From: Alkalinema sp. CACIAM 70d
Lineage (GTDB): Bacteria; Cyanobacteriota; Cyanobacteriia; Leptolyngbyales; Leptolyngbyaceae
Assembly: GCA_002148405.1 (NCBI GenBank)
Contig: MUGG01000212.1
Coordinates: 106,868 to 170,867, forward strand
DNA length: 64,000 nt
Direction of reading: 5' to 3'
Position 1 is the first letter of the stretch; each line of letters starts with the position of its first letter. A program made the position numbers and the translations under genes. Shown piece by piece: positions 17,104-26,033 of the stretch. The notes beneath the pieces are model-generated. The model was not told where the DNA came from. It saw only the letters and a list, made by a program, of their open reading frames with translations, and searched no databases.

Positions 17104-18273
17104 ATGGCTTCTCTCAGTTCACTGCCGGGAAATCGATTCAATGCGGGGTTAGGCTCGCCAGTGGCGGCTGCATCTGCATTTTCTGCCGCCCTGTCTTCTG
17201 CGCCTTTAGGGGCTGCGCCTGTAGCATCTGCGCCTCTAGCGGCTTCAGTGACCGACGCTTTGGGCCGAGTTCCCATTGTTCGCTTAAATCGCCTGCATCC
17301 AAGCTGTAACCAGCACGATCTGTACCTGAAATTGGAATCCTGCAATCCGGGAGGCAGCATTAAGGAAAAAAATGCCGCTTACCTGGTGCATCAAGCGGAA
17401 CAGTCTGGACAATTGCGTCCTGGGGGAACGATCGTAGAATCCAGTTCAGGGAATTTTGGCATTGGGTTAGCGATCGTGGGGGCGACCCGTGGCTATCGTG
17501 TCCTGATTGTGATTGATGCGAAAACCTCACCGACCATTCGCCGGATGCTCCAAGCCTATGGTGCAGAGTTGGTGGAGGTGCCTTTGGAGGCCGCCGATGC
17601 CCATGGGTCGATGCAGGTGGCGCGGATGCAAAGGGCACAGGAACTCGAACGCACTCTTCCGGGGGCCTGGTATCCCGCACAACACACCAATCCGCAAAAT
17701 GTCGAAGCCCACAGCCTTTGGACGGCCCAGGAAATTGCAGCGGCCTTTCCAACGGGGCCAGACGCGATCGTCGTTGGCGTGAGTACGGCGGGCCAACTAA
17801 CGGGCATCAGTCGCTATTTCAAACAACACTCTCCGAAAACTCGTATTATTGGCGTTGACGTAGCGGGATCGGCGATTCTGGGAACCCCACGCCATGCCTA
17901 CAAAATGACGGGGCTGGGACTTTCGTTTATTCCGCCCAACTATGACCCTCAGGTTTTAGATGCGGCCTACAGCGTCTCTGATGCATTGGCGTTTTCCGTG
18001 TGCCATGCCCTAGCCCAGCGGGAAGGGATGTTACTGGGAGCTTCGACAGGGGCGATCGTGGCGGCGGCGCTGGCGGATGTCCAACGGTTTACGCAACCCC
18101 AAACCTATCTATTGCTCAATCCCGATCGCGGCGATCGCTACCTAGAAACGGTTTATGATGCGGATTGGTTAAAACAACACCATCTCACTATTTTGCAGGA
18201 TCAGGATCTCGTGCAAGCGATCAATCATCTTCAACCCGTGCCCTTAGATTTAGTTCGGAGGGCGGCTCAGTGA
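17104..18273 (+). CDS. SbnA-like PLP-dependent amino-acid synthase (cysteine-synthase fold)
   Basis: A 389-residue fold-II PLP enzyme. The PLP lysine is Lys87 in NPGGSIKEKNA. The substrate loop is VESSSGNFGIGLA, followed by VLIVIDAKTSPTIRRMLQAYGA; the phosphate-binding and C-terminal segments (GVSTAGQLTGI, GASTGAIVAA) are intact. The SSSGN loop and the D-x-K-T-S stretch resemble SbnA, which condenses O-phosphoserine with glutamate toward 2,3-diaminopropionate, more than plain CysK, but this is by eye. An Ala-rich N-terminal tail of about 47 residues precedes the core. No SbnB partner is visible. The stop overlaps the next start by 4 bases. Confidence 0.82.
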   Translation: MASLSSLPGNRFNAGLGSPVAAASAFSAALSSAPLGAAPVASAPLAASVTDALGRVPIVRLNRLHPSCNQHDLYLKLESCNPGGSIKEKNAAYLVHQAEQSGQLRPGGTIVESSSGNFGIGLAIVGATRGYRVLIVIDAKTSPTIRRMLQAYGAELVEVPLEAADAHGSMQVARMQRAQELERTLPGAWYPAQHTNPQNVEAHSLWTAQEIAAAFPTGPDAIVVGVSTAGQLTGISRYFKQHSPKTRIIGVDVAGSAILGTPRHAYKMTGLGLSFIPPNYDPQVLDAAYSVSDALAFSVCHALAQREGMLLGASTGAIVAAALADVQRFTQPQTYLLLNPDRGDRYLETVYDADWLKQHHLTILQDQDLVQAINHLQPVPLDLVRRAAQ

Positions 18274-19790
18274 CATTAGACCAGACACGATCGCAGATGT
18301 CTCAGCCGCAGATGTCTCAGCCTTCTTCCATCCCTTCCCAGGAGGCGCAACCGCCCCAGGAATCACACCCGGAAATCCCCCAGGAAATCTCTCAATCAGC
18401 CCCCCAGGAATTGCCTCAGGAATCGCCCCAGGCAACCCCTCCAGTGTCCCAAAACATTAGCCTTGCCCAGCTATGGCGGGAATTTTTGCCCCTGTCGCTG
18501 AGTGATGTGACGATGGCCTGTGGCGATCCGGTGATTACGACCACCTTGGCCCACTTGCCGGAAGCACGACTCAACTTAGCCGCAGTCGGGTTGGCAAAAT
18601 CCTTGGCGGTCTTTTTTGAAAGTCCGATCATTATGATCTTGCATGCCTCCAATGCCTTGGCGGGGTCATCGGCTTCACGGCAAGCCCTTTGGCGGTTCAC
18701 CTGTTTGGCGGGGGGTGGGCTGAGTCTTTTGCTAACGGTTTTGGCGTTGCCGATCGTGTTTAACCAGGTGGGGCCAACGGTCTTAGGCATTCCGATCGAG
18801 TTATTGACGACTGTGAGTCAGGTGTTGCTCCTGATGGGCGGATGGACGTTTGCGATCGCGTGGCGGCGCTATTTTCAAGGCTTACTGATCTACCATGGCC
18901 AGTCCCAAGCCCTCGCAAAGGCCAGTGTGGCGAGATTGACCACCCTGATTGCCATCATGGCGATCGGCTTTTGGCTCAAACTGTCCGGGGCCCTCCTCGC
19001 TGGAGCCGCATTAATGATCGGCGTCTTGGTGGAGGCGATCGTCGTAACGATATTTGCCTACCGTTCCGGCGCGACGTTGCCGCCCCCCGATCCCCTGACT
19101 GCAACACAACCCGCAACACAACCCGCAACGCAGTCTGCAACGCAACCAAGAACAAAAACAGCGAAGCAACTGCCCCAGACCCTCAAAGCAGTGTGGCGAT
19201 TTTACTTTCCACTGGCCAATTCCATGCTGGTCGTCTGGGGGGGACGGGCGATGTTGATTAGCCTTTTGGCGCGGGCCCAGGATGCCACTGTGGCGATCGC
19301 GGCTTGGTCGGCGGCCTGGGGATTGGTGTTGGTGATTGCTAATTCCACCCGCATGGTGCAGCAAATGGTGATTAAATATCGTCGCCAAGTGGCCGATCGG
19401 CAGTTGTTGATCTTTGCGATGACGGTGGGGGGTGCTTGTTCGGCGCTGTTACTGCTGATGAGTGCGACCCCTGTGGGTGAACAAGTTGTTCGGAGCTTCA
19501 TTGGCAATGATGTCATCTTGGCCGATCGCATTAAACCAGTACTGTTGGTGTGTGCGGGCGTGCCTTTGCTGGTGGCGATGCAGAATGCAACCCAGGGCTT
19601 TTTGGTGAGTGAAGGGCGCACGGGATCGGTGAATTTTGCGACTTGGATTGGTACGGGGTTGTTACTTCTGATTGCGATCGTGGCGATCGATCGGGGTGTG
19701 CCGGGATCCCTCGCGGCGGCGATCGCGATGGTAGTGGCAATGCTATCGGAAGTGCTTTGTCTCCTGTGGAAACGGCGCACTAGGGCTTAA
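18270..19790 (+). CDS. MATE/MOP-superfamily multidrug-type exporter
   Basis: A 506-residue integral membrane protein starting at GTG 18270 in a GTGA overlap with the upstream stop; ATG 18297 is an alternative. The first about 60 residues are a Gln/Pro/Ser-rich tail with PQE-type repeats. About twelve hydrophobic segments follow in two halves, separated by a loop with a repeated ATQPATQ sequence. The first half has SLSDVTMACGDPVITTTLAHL and the motif AWRRYFQGLLIYHGQS, as in bacterial MatE/ANKH-like members of the MOP superfamily. Substrate is unknown; translational coupling to the SbnA-like enzyme suggests that it exports the enzyme's product (inference). Confidence 0.78.
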   Translation: MTLDQTRSQMSQPQMSQPSSIPSQEAQPPQESHPEIPQEISQSAPQELPQESPQATPPVSQNISLAQLWREFLPLSLSDVTMACGDPVITTTLAHLPEARLNLAAVGLAKSLAVFFESPIIMILHASNALAGSSASRQALWRFTCLAGGGLSLLLTVLALPIVFNQVGPTVLGIPIELLTTVSQVLLLMGGWTFAIAWRRYFQGLLIYHGQSQALAKASVARLTTLIAIMAIGFWLKLSGALLAGAALMIGVLVEAIVVTIFAYRSGATLPPPDPLTATQPATQPATQSATQPRTKTAKQLPQTLKAVWRFYFPLANSMLVVWGGRAMLISLLARAQDATVAIAAWSAAWGLVLVIANSTRMVQQMVIKYRRQVADRQLLIFAMTVGGACSALLLLMSATPVGEQVVRSFIGNDVILADRIKPVLLVCAGVPLLVAMQNATQGFLVSEGRTGSVNFATWIGTGLLLLIAIVAIDRGVPGSLAAAIAMVVAMLSEVLCLLWKRRTRA

Positions 19791-19797
19791 TGACGTT

Positions 19798-20499
19798 ATG
19801 AGAATTTTACTCGTGGAGGATGAACCGGATCTGGGCACCGCCATTGCGAAATCTCTGACGCGGGAGCGCTATATTGTCGATTGGCTACAAGATGGCCGGG
19901 AGGCGTGGGATTGTTTGATGCAGCCGGAGGTGCAGTATACGATCGCGGTGATTGATTGGATGCTGCCGGGGCTATCGGGCATTGAGATTTGCCAACGGCT
20001 CCGCAAGGCCCAGAGTGCACTGCCGATTTTGATGCTGACGGCGCGGGATAGTTTGACCGATCGGGTGACGGGGTTGGATGCGGGGGCGGATGACTATCTA
20101 GTCAAGCCCTTTGGCATGGTGGAACTGCTGGCGCGATTGCGGGCGTTACAACGGCGATCGCCCCAATTGCAATCCCAAAGCTTACAGGTGGGGCCGCTGA
20201 CGTTGGACTATGGAACCTCGACGGTGAAAGTTTCCCTGCCGGAGACAGTGCTCACCCTGTATCTGACGGCGAAGGAGTTTCAATTGTTGGAGTATTTAAT
20301 GAAACATGCCAATCAAATTGTCAGTAGCGATCAAATTCGCAATCAGTTATGGCCGATCAATTCTGATTCTTCTAGTAATGTGGTTGCGGCTCAAATTCGG
20401 TTACTACGTCGTAAATTTTCCGATCAAGGGGTTGATTCCGCGATCGAAACGGTTCATGGACTGGGCTATCGGTTAAATATTGCCCGTTCTCCGGGATAA
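19798..20499 (+). CDS. rppA: OmpR/PhoB-family response regulator, RppA-like
   Basis: A 233-residue response regulator. The receiver (1-118) has acidic residues DE at 8-9, phosphoacceptor Asp53 in VIDWMLPG, Thr in MLTARD and Lys103 in YLVKPF. The winged-helix DNA-binding domain follows (about 125-230) with EFQLLEYLMKHANQIVSSDQ and the recognition segment SNVVAAQIRLLRRKF. The stretches VKPFGMVELLARLRALQRRS and SNVVAAQIRLLRRK are what I recall of RppA (NrsR) of Synechocystis, which with RppB controls nickel/redox-responsive genes. It starts 7 bases after the exporter gene and probably binds the TTCAT boxes. Confidence 0.85.
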   Translation: MRILLVEDEPDLGTAIAKSLTRERYIVDWLQDGREAWDCLMQPEVQYTIAVIDWMLPGLSGIEICQRLRKAQSALPILMLTARDSLTDRVTGLDAGADDYLVKPFGMVELLARLRALQRRSPQLQSQSLQVGPLTLDYGTSTVKVSLPETVLTLYLTAKEFQLLEYLMKHANQIVSSDQIRNQLWPINSDSSSNVVAAQIRLLRRKFSDQGVDSAIETVHGLGYRLNIARSPG

Positions 20500-20597
20500 G
20501 ATTGTCGTAGCCAGATTGCTGTGGCCAAGATTGCCAGAATCCTTCTATTTTTGCTTGCTAGCTGCCGATTTTTCCTGAAACCCCCTTATCTCTCTTC

Positions 20598-21956
20598 ATG
20601 CGTCAGAGTCAATTGTTCAACCGAACTCGTTTGCAGTTGGCAGCCTGGTATGCCAGCGTCATGGGTGTGATTTTGAGTGTGTTTGGGGGGATGGTTTATG
20701 TGCATATGGCGCGTAGTCACTTTGAGGCGATCGATGGTGAGTTACAAACCATTGCGGTCAGTTTGCGCGATCGCATTCAGCCGGTTTTGGACACGCCGGG
20801 AATGTTACCGTCTCAAGGCATTCCAACGGTACCCGAGCTATGTCTGGTGGGTCAGCCTTGCCCCAGTGCTAGCGGGAGTTCCCATCTGCATGTCTTTGGC
20901 AGCGATCGACCTGAACCCTATTACGTGCGGTTGACTAATTTATCCTCGCACGTCGTTGCCACGATTCATACCCCTCCGCCTTCCCCTCGGTTTGTCTCTG
21001 CATTCCCCCACTCCAAGTCGCAGATTTCCCTCATTAATTTTCTGAATCCCTCGGTACATCAATCGACTATTCTGCTGAAAACCGCGACGGGCGAGCCTTG
21101 GGGCTATTTGCAGGTGGGCCGATCGCTGGCGGGTTACAACCAACATTTAACGACGCTGAAAACGATTTTGTTGGTTGGACTGCCGATCGCGACGTTGGTG
21201 ATTGGGGGGGCGAGTTGGTGGCTGGCGGGGTTGGCGATGCGCCCGGTTTATCTGGCCTATCACCAGATCCAACAGTTTACTGCCGATGCTGCCCATGAGT
21301 TGCGAACGCCGTTGGCAGCCCTGTGCAGTACGGTGGAGGTGACGTTGGCGGATGCTGATTTAACGCAGGAGAATGCCAGGACGACTTTGCAAACAGTGGA
21401 ACGCCAAGCCCTGCGGCTGTCGCAATTGGTTCAGGATTTACTTTTGCTATCCAAGATGGATCTGCAAGCGTGGCCTCAGAAGTTACAGCGGTGCTGTTTG
21501 AATGATTTAGTGAGTGATTTGGTGGAAGAGTATTCTGCGTTGGCGTTGGCGTCCCAAGTGGATTTGCGATCGGAGTTGCCTAGGCAGCAGATGTTGTATA
21601 TCCAAGGGGATGAGGAAAAGATTTATCGATTATTGACAAATTTGATTGTGAATGCGATTCACTATACTCCTGCGGCGGGAAGGGTGACAGTGGCGCTTTG
21701 TAAACAGGATCGCTATGGGGTGATTCAGGTGCAGGATACGGGCATTGGCATTCCGATCGCCCAGCAGGCGCGGATTTTCGATCGGTTCTATCGGGTGGAA
21801 ACCGATCGATCGCGCCGGACGGGTGGGTCTGGGTTGGGGCTAGCCATTGCCCAGGCGATCGCGCAAGACCATCGGGGTTCCATTCGGGTGACGAGCCAGG
21901 TGGGTCGAGGCAGTACTTTTATTGTGTTTCTTCCGTTGGCGAAGGAGGGGGGATAG
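20598..21956 (+). CDS. rppB: Sensor histidine kinase, RppB-like
   Basis: A 452-residue membrane kinase, partner of the preceding regulator (98-base gap). It has a membrane helix at about 13-35, a periplasmic loop of about 150 residues, a second helix at about 192-212, and directly HisKA with AHELRTPLAALC (His233), then the N-box NLIVNAIHYTP and G-boxes DTGIGI and GGSGLGLAIAQAI. The periplasmic loop holds a C-x5-C pair (CLVGQPC) and SSHLHVF, potential metal ligands. Which metal or redox signal it senses cannot be deduced. CopS/NrsS-type sensing is the best analogy. Confidence 0.85.
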   Translation: MRQSQLFNRTRLQLAAWYASVMGVILSVFGGMVYVHMARSHFEAIDGELQTIAVSLRDRIQPVLDTPGMLPSQGIPTVPELCLVGQPCPSASGSSHLHVFGSDRPEPYYVRLTNLSSHVVATIHTPPPSPRFVSAFPHSKSQISLINFLNPSVHQSTILLKTATGEPWGYLQVGRSLAGYNQHLTTLKTILLVGLPIATLVIGGASWWLAGLAMRPVYLAYHQIQQFTADAAHELRTPLAALCSTVEVTLADADLTQENARTTLQTVERQALRLSQLVQDLLLLSKMDLQAWPQKLQRCCLNDLVSDLVEEYSALALASQVDLRSELPRQQMLYIQGDEEKIYRLLTNLIVNAIHYTPAAGRVTVALCKQDRYGVIQVQDTGIGIPIAQQARIFDRFYRVETDRSRRTGGSGLGLAIAQAIAQDHRGSIRVTSQVGRGSTFIVFLPLAKEGG

Positions 21957-21984
21957 GGTCTTGGGTTGAGGTTGGAGGCGTGGG

Positions 21985-22605
21985 TTAATCGTTGCTGTCT
22001 TTACGATCGGGGCGTCCATCGGGCTGTTGGCCTTGGATGACTTGGGTGGAGTAGATGGCGACATCGCGGCGGATGATGTCTTCAACGGCTTCGTGGAATT
22101 TGGGAAAGCCTTGGCGATGGTTGGTGTTGCTGTAGGGGCCGCAGAGTTCAAAGTATTGCCAGCCTTGGCTTTTGAGTTCTTCGGCAGCGCGGCGATAGTT
22201 CCGCCAACGTTCTCCGTAGTTGAAAAATTGTTCGATCGCGGTGGCTCCAGCGACAACTGCACTAATTCCGGTAGTCAAATAGCGCCATGCATCTTTTTGT
22301 CCCCCTTCTAGGCCGGGGTTAATGCCAACGAGAATGGGAACGAGAACGCTGCCGATGATGGCGGTGACGCGCAGGCGATAGTGCCAGTCGCGGGATTGGG
22401 AGGCGCGGCTTTCGATCCAGAGAACTTGGTCGAGCCACCGGGCGGTGAGGTAGTATTTTTGGAGTTCGTCGAGGTCGATCGTGCCCATCATCTGCTTGAA
22501 GTCTTGTTTGAGTTGCTCGCGGTAGTCTTTGGGCACTTCGGGTGGGGCTGCGGGGGCAGAGGGGACTACAGTGGGTTCAGAGGAGGAATCGGACGAATTC
22601 GCCAT
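21985..22605 (-). CDS. DUF4231 domain-containing membrane protein
   Basis: A 206-residue protein with a Pro/Ser-rich N-terminus, then the DUF4231 core: YYLTARWLDQVLWIESRA, two membrane helices (about 83-100 and 113-130, ATAIIGSVLVPILVGI and LTTGISAVVAGATAIEQF), and a soluble tail with a WRNYRRAAEELKSQGWQYF helix. The family is a two-helix membrane module often found near nucleotide-signalling or defence genes, but there is no such neighbour here. It is convergent with the RppB-like kinase. Function unknown. Confidence 0.78.
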   Translation of the reverse strand: MANSSDSSSEPTVVPSAPAAPPEVPKDYREQLKQDFKQMMGTIDLDELQKYYLTARWLDQVLWIESRASQSRDWHYRLRVTAIIGSVLVPILVGINPGLEGGQKDAWRYLTTGISAVVAGATAIEQFFNYGERWRNYRRAAEELKSQGWQYFELCGPYSNTNHRQGFPKFHEAVEDIIRRDVAIYSTQVIQGQQPDGRPDRKDSND

Positions 22606-22737
22606 GGTTGTTCAGAGCAATAGTTGGGTGGTAACAGTCTGCCGAAATTTTACCAAGAGGCTGGTGGTTCAAAGCAAGTTCTTGCCTGAAGTTCGGTAAA
22701 GCATCAGCTGTTGGTTAGCTACCATTCATTGACTCAG

Positions 22738-25377
22738 TTAAATATTCATGCTTCGGCGGTTCCACAATTTGAGTCCTTCAAACCAGAAAATACTGAAAAC
22801 ACCGGAACAAAGACTCACCAGCAAATCATCGGTATGCAGAAATGAAAAACTAAATAGATGGCGTAGTAACGGAATATAGAGAACGAATCCCAGGAAAATA
22901 ATGCCCCCACCCATAACCCACCATAATGCTGTGTTTGGGGACTGTAGGGTTTCCGGAATAGTTCGAGACCACGATCGATTGGTCAGGATCATTGCCAAGT
23001 TGGAAATCATCAAGGTGGTAAATGCCAGGGCACGGGCATCAAATTCGCCATTGCCACTGTAGTAGGAGATCGCGAAGACTGCCACCAGTACCCCTAAAAC
23101 ACTCAGCCCCTGAAGCAAGGCTAGACGTAAGGTTCGACGGCTGAACAACGGTTCTTTGGGGTTCCGGGGTGGGCGGTGCATAATATTGCTTTCAGCAGGT
23201 TCAGCTTCAAATACGATCGTACAAGCAGGATCAATAATTAAATGCAGAAAGGCAATGTGGATAGGCAGCAACACCAATGGCCACCCAAAGATGACTGGAA
23301 TGAGAGACATTCCCGCAATCGGAACATGGACTGCTAAGGTATAGGCCATTCCTTTTTTGAGGTTGTCAAAAATACGCCGCCCCAGCTTGACAGATTCTAC
23401 AATGGATGAAAAATCATCATTGAGTAAAACTAAATCCGCTGATTCCCTTGCCACATCGGTGCCCCGTTCGCCCATAGCAATCCCAATATGAGCCGCTTTG
23501 AGGGCAGGAGCATCATTGACGCCATCGCCCGTCATAGCTACAATTTCGCCCCGCTGTTTGAAGGCGTTGACGATTAATAGTTTTTGTTCAGGAACAACGC
23601 GGGCAAAAATATTGGTAGTTTGGATGCGATCGCGCAATTCAACTGTACTGATTTGCTCTAATTCCTTACCCGTCATCACCTGATCCGTGGGAGTGAGTCC
23701 AATCTGGCGAGCAATATTTTGGGCGGTGCTGGGGTAATCTCCCGTAATCATTACTACTCGAATGCCAGCACGATAGCATTCGGCGATCGCTGGGGCAACG
23801 GTTGGACGGATGGGATCTTCTAAGCCCACAAGCCCGACAAACTCAAATTCAAAGTCGTGTTGCTGAACGGGAAGACGATCATCGGCATCTAATCGGGACA
23901 AATTCTGGTTGATTGCTACAGGGTGGGTTGTGGGAATTTTGCCAGTCTTTCGTCCTCTGGCGACGCCTAAAACCCGTAGGCCCTCCTTGGCCATAGCTTG
24001 AATAGGTTGTTCGAGTTCCTGTTGTTGTTGGGGGCTGAAATGGCAAAGATCCGCGATCGCTTCGGGTGCCCCTTTGGCTGCAACTGTGAGTTCGCCCGTG
24101 GCATCTTCCCAAACACAGGACATTGCCAATAGATCGATCGATAAGGGATATTCATACAGCAGATGCCAATCGAGATGTAAGTGTTCAGTTTTGGCAAGGT
24201 AATTTTGGCCCATCTGCTGCAATGCTTTTTCCATGGGATCAAAGGGATCTTTACGGCTGGCTAAAATGCCAAACTCAATCAAAAGATGAACGGTTTCGGG
24301 TAAGGGTTCACGATCGTGGAGCGTAACATCATAAAGATAGGGATTCCCCTGGTCATATACAAAGAGTTGCTTAATTGCCATCTGGTTCAGCGTCAGGGTT
24401 CCTGTTTTATCCACACAGAGGACGGTTGTAGACCCCAGTGTTTCAACAACAGGAATGCGGCGGGTTAAAACTTGTTGTTGGGAGAAGCGCCACGCTCCAA
24501 GTGCTAAAAAAATGGCGAGAACCACCGGAATTTCATTGGGTAGAATGGCCATGGCGAGGGCGAGTCCCGCCAAAAAGCCATTTAACCAATCCGTGCGGGT
24601 TAATCCATAAATGACGACTACTGCCACACAGATTGCTAGGGCTAAAATTGTTAACTTTCCTACAATTTGTCGCGTTTCTTTTTGTAAAACGGTGGCTTCG
24701 GGTTCAAGGGTTTGTAACGCTTTTCCAATCTTCCCCATTTCCGTATGTATCCCCGTTGCGACCACCTGGGCAATGCCTTGTCCTTGAACAACCAAGGTGC
24801 CGGAGTAGACACAGGGTAAATCATCGCCACCGGGTCTGAGGGTGGCTGCCAGGTGGGGGAGATCTCCGTCCGATCGCATAGTCCGTTTTCTCACAGGCAC
24901 GGATTCTCCGGTTAAGAGTGATTCATCCACGGTGAGATGAGTAGACCAAAGCAGAACGGCATCAGCAGGAATGCGATCGCCCTCAGCTAATACCACTAAA
25001 TCCCCTCGAACCACTTCCCGTCCAGCAATTCGGTGGTGTTCTCCGTCGCGAATAACAAGGGCTCGGGGGCTAGATAGATCTCGTAGGGCTTCGAGCGATT
25101 GCTCAGTCTTTTGTTCCTGGTAGAGGTTGATACCAATGATCAAAAAGACGAATCCTAACAAAATAGAAGCCTCTTGGGCATCGCCTAAAAATAAATAGAT
25201 AGCACCGCAGGCAATGAGTAATAAAAAAATGGGCTCTTGGAAAATTTCTAGGGCGATCGTCAAGAAGTTGCGTTGCTGAGTTGCGGGTAGTTCATTGTGA
25301 CCATCTTGTTGCAAGCGATCGAGGACTTCCTGCCTAGATAACCCTTGAAACTGTCCATTCGGCGTAGGTGTAACCAT
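22738..25377 (-). CDS. P-type cation-transporting ATPase (P2A-like, atypical ion site)
   Basis: An 879-residue P-type ATPase, normal length for the Ca2+-ATPase-like group without heavy-metal N-domains. The actuator TGES is at about 156-159, the phosphorylated Asp about 323 in DKTGTLT, the hinge MTGDGVNDAPALKAAHIG is intact, and about ten membrane helices are seen. The M4 ion-site motif reads PNEIP (280-284) instead of PEGLP (SERCA) or PEEFP. The M6 segment reads HLIIDP. Both changes replace residues expected to coordinate the cation, so calcium specificity should not be assumed. It stands alone. Confidence 0.87.
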   Translation of the reverse strand: MVTPTPNGQFQGLSRQEVLDRLQQDGHNELPATQQRNFLTIALEIFQEPIFLLLIACGAIYLFLGDAQEASILLGFVFLIIGINLYQEQKTEQSLEALRDLSSPRALVIRDGEHHRIAGREVVRGDLVVLAEGDRIPADAVLLWSTHLTVDESLLTGESVPVRKRTMRSDGDLPHLAATLRPGGDDLPCVYSGTLVVQGQGIAQVVATGIHTEMGKIGKALQTLEPEATVLQKETRQIVGKLTILALAICVAVVVIYGLTRTDWLNGFLAGLALAMAILPNEIPVVLAIFLALGAWRFSQQQVLTRRIPVVETLGSTTVLCVDKTGTLTLNQMAIKQLFVYDQGNPYLYDVTLHDREPLPETVHLLIEFGILASRKDPFDPMEKALQQMGQNYLAKTEHLHLDWHLLYEYPLSIDLLAMSCVWEDATGELTVAAKGAPEAIADLCHFSPQQQQELEQPIQAMAKEGLRVLGVARGRKTGKIPTTHPVAINQNLSRLDADDRLPVQQHDFEFEFVGLVGLEDPIRPTVAPAIAECYRAGIRVVMITGDYPSTAQNIARQIGLTPTDQVMTGKELEQISTVELRDRIQTTNIFARVVPEQKLLIVNAFKQRGEIVAMTGDGVNDAPALKAAHIGIAMGERGTDVARESADLVLLNDDFSSIVESVKLGRRIFDNLKKGMAYTLAVHVPIAGMSLIPVIFGWPLVLLPIHIAFLHLIIDPACTIVFEAEPAESNIMHRPPRNPKEPLFSRRTLRLALLQGLSVLGVLVAVFAISYYSGNGEFDARALAFTTLMISNLAMILTNRSWSRTIPETLQSPNTALWWVMGGGIIFLGFVLYIPLLRHLFSFSFLHTDDLLVSLCSGVFSIFWFEGLKLWNRRSMNI

Positions 25378-25760
25378 AAAAAATCAAAGTTACTTTAGAA
25401 TTGATTTCACTCGTGGCATACCCCATTGGCTTAGGCAGTAGGAGTGTCAGCAGACCCATTTTTGCCACTGTGACGAAAACCAAGGTTGAACAAGGTTTGC
25501 GATGACAGCCTAGTGTAGGTTGAATACTTGAGGAAGTTGTGAGGAAAGGGCTTGATGGCATGATTAAAAGTGGTTTCTAGGGAGTAACTGGGCCAAAACC
25601 AAGATTCTTGCCTCAGTTGTGATCCCCCTCGGGAAAACGACTCGATCGCGCAGGGTGTCAAAATAGGGAGTCGAGCCCGATCGAGACGACAATTTTGATT
25701 GCTATACGAGATGCCCTATCGATTGCAAGTGAGGGTGTGTTCTTCGATCGCGCGGGTTCC
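25378..25760. other. Spacer between the ATPase promoter and the small conserved gene
   Basis: About 380 bases upstream of the ATPase start. I see no convincing gene or structure before the hairpin at 25761. It presumably holds the ATPase promoter. Confidence 0.5.
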
Positions 25761-25793
25761 AAAAACCCGGTTTTTTAGAAAAACCGGGTTTTT
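25761..25793 (-). terminator. Perfect 15-bp hairpin with T runs
   Basis: AAAAACCCGGTTTTT and its exact reverse complement flank a TAG loop. It lies 13 bases beyond the stop of the minus-strand gene ending at 25806 and has T runs on both strands, so it can terminate in either direction. Its palindromic form also recalls dispersed cyanobacterial AAACCCGG repeats. Confidence 0.6.
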
Positions 25794-25805
25794 AAAGGGA
25801 CGAAC

Positions 25806-26033
25806 TTACTCCGCAGCCCGATCGCGTTCCATCATGCTGATGTATTTCCAATCGGAGCCAAGAACGGGAATGGGGGGGCTCCAACGAATGCGTTCACAAA
25901 ACCGCACGACTTGCAGTTGATTAATCGTGGATTGAATTTCTTCGCGGGTGCCGAGGAGGTAAATTTGGAAGGGTCTGCGGGAATCGTCGATCGAAGTTTC
26001 TGGGCGATCGCTGCCACCAAAACCAATAAACAT
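25806..26033 (-). CDS. Small conserved cyanobacterial protein
   Basis: A 75-residue soluble protein beginning MFIGFGGSDRPETSI. I chose the ATG at 26033 because an AGGAG Shine-Dalgarno sequence stands 7 bases upstream; an in-frame start at 26072 adds 13 residues without one. It has a beta strand FQIYLLGT, then a helix REEIQSTINQLQVVRF, then a basic, Pro-rich segment, and ends acidic. A clear ribosome site, its own terminator-like hairpin and good codon use make it a real gene. I do not recognise a function. Confidence 0.65.
   Translation of the reverse strand: MFIGFGGSDRPETSIDDSRRPFQIYLLGTREEIQSTINQLQVVRFCERIRWSPPIPVLGSDWKYISMMERDRAAE

Noticed and set aside
16226..21956. Naming the two-component pair copR/copS outright because of the CopM-like neighbour and TTCAT boxes.
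   Set aside because: The regulator's internal sequence (FGMVELLARLRALQRRS and following) looks closer to RppA/NrsR. The metal cannot be fixed from sequence, so I use RppA/RppB-like.
21840..22262. A 140-codon minus-strand frame overlapping the kinase end and the DUF4231 gene.
   Set aside because: It is a shadow of the DUF4231 gene in another frame and overlaps two supported genes.
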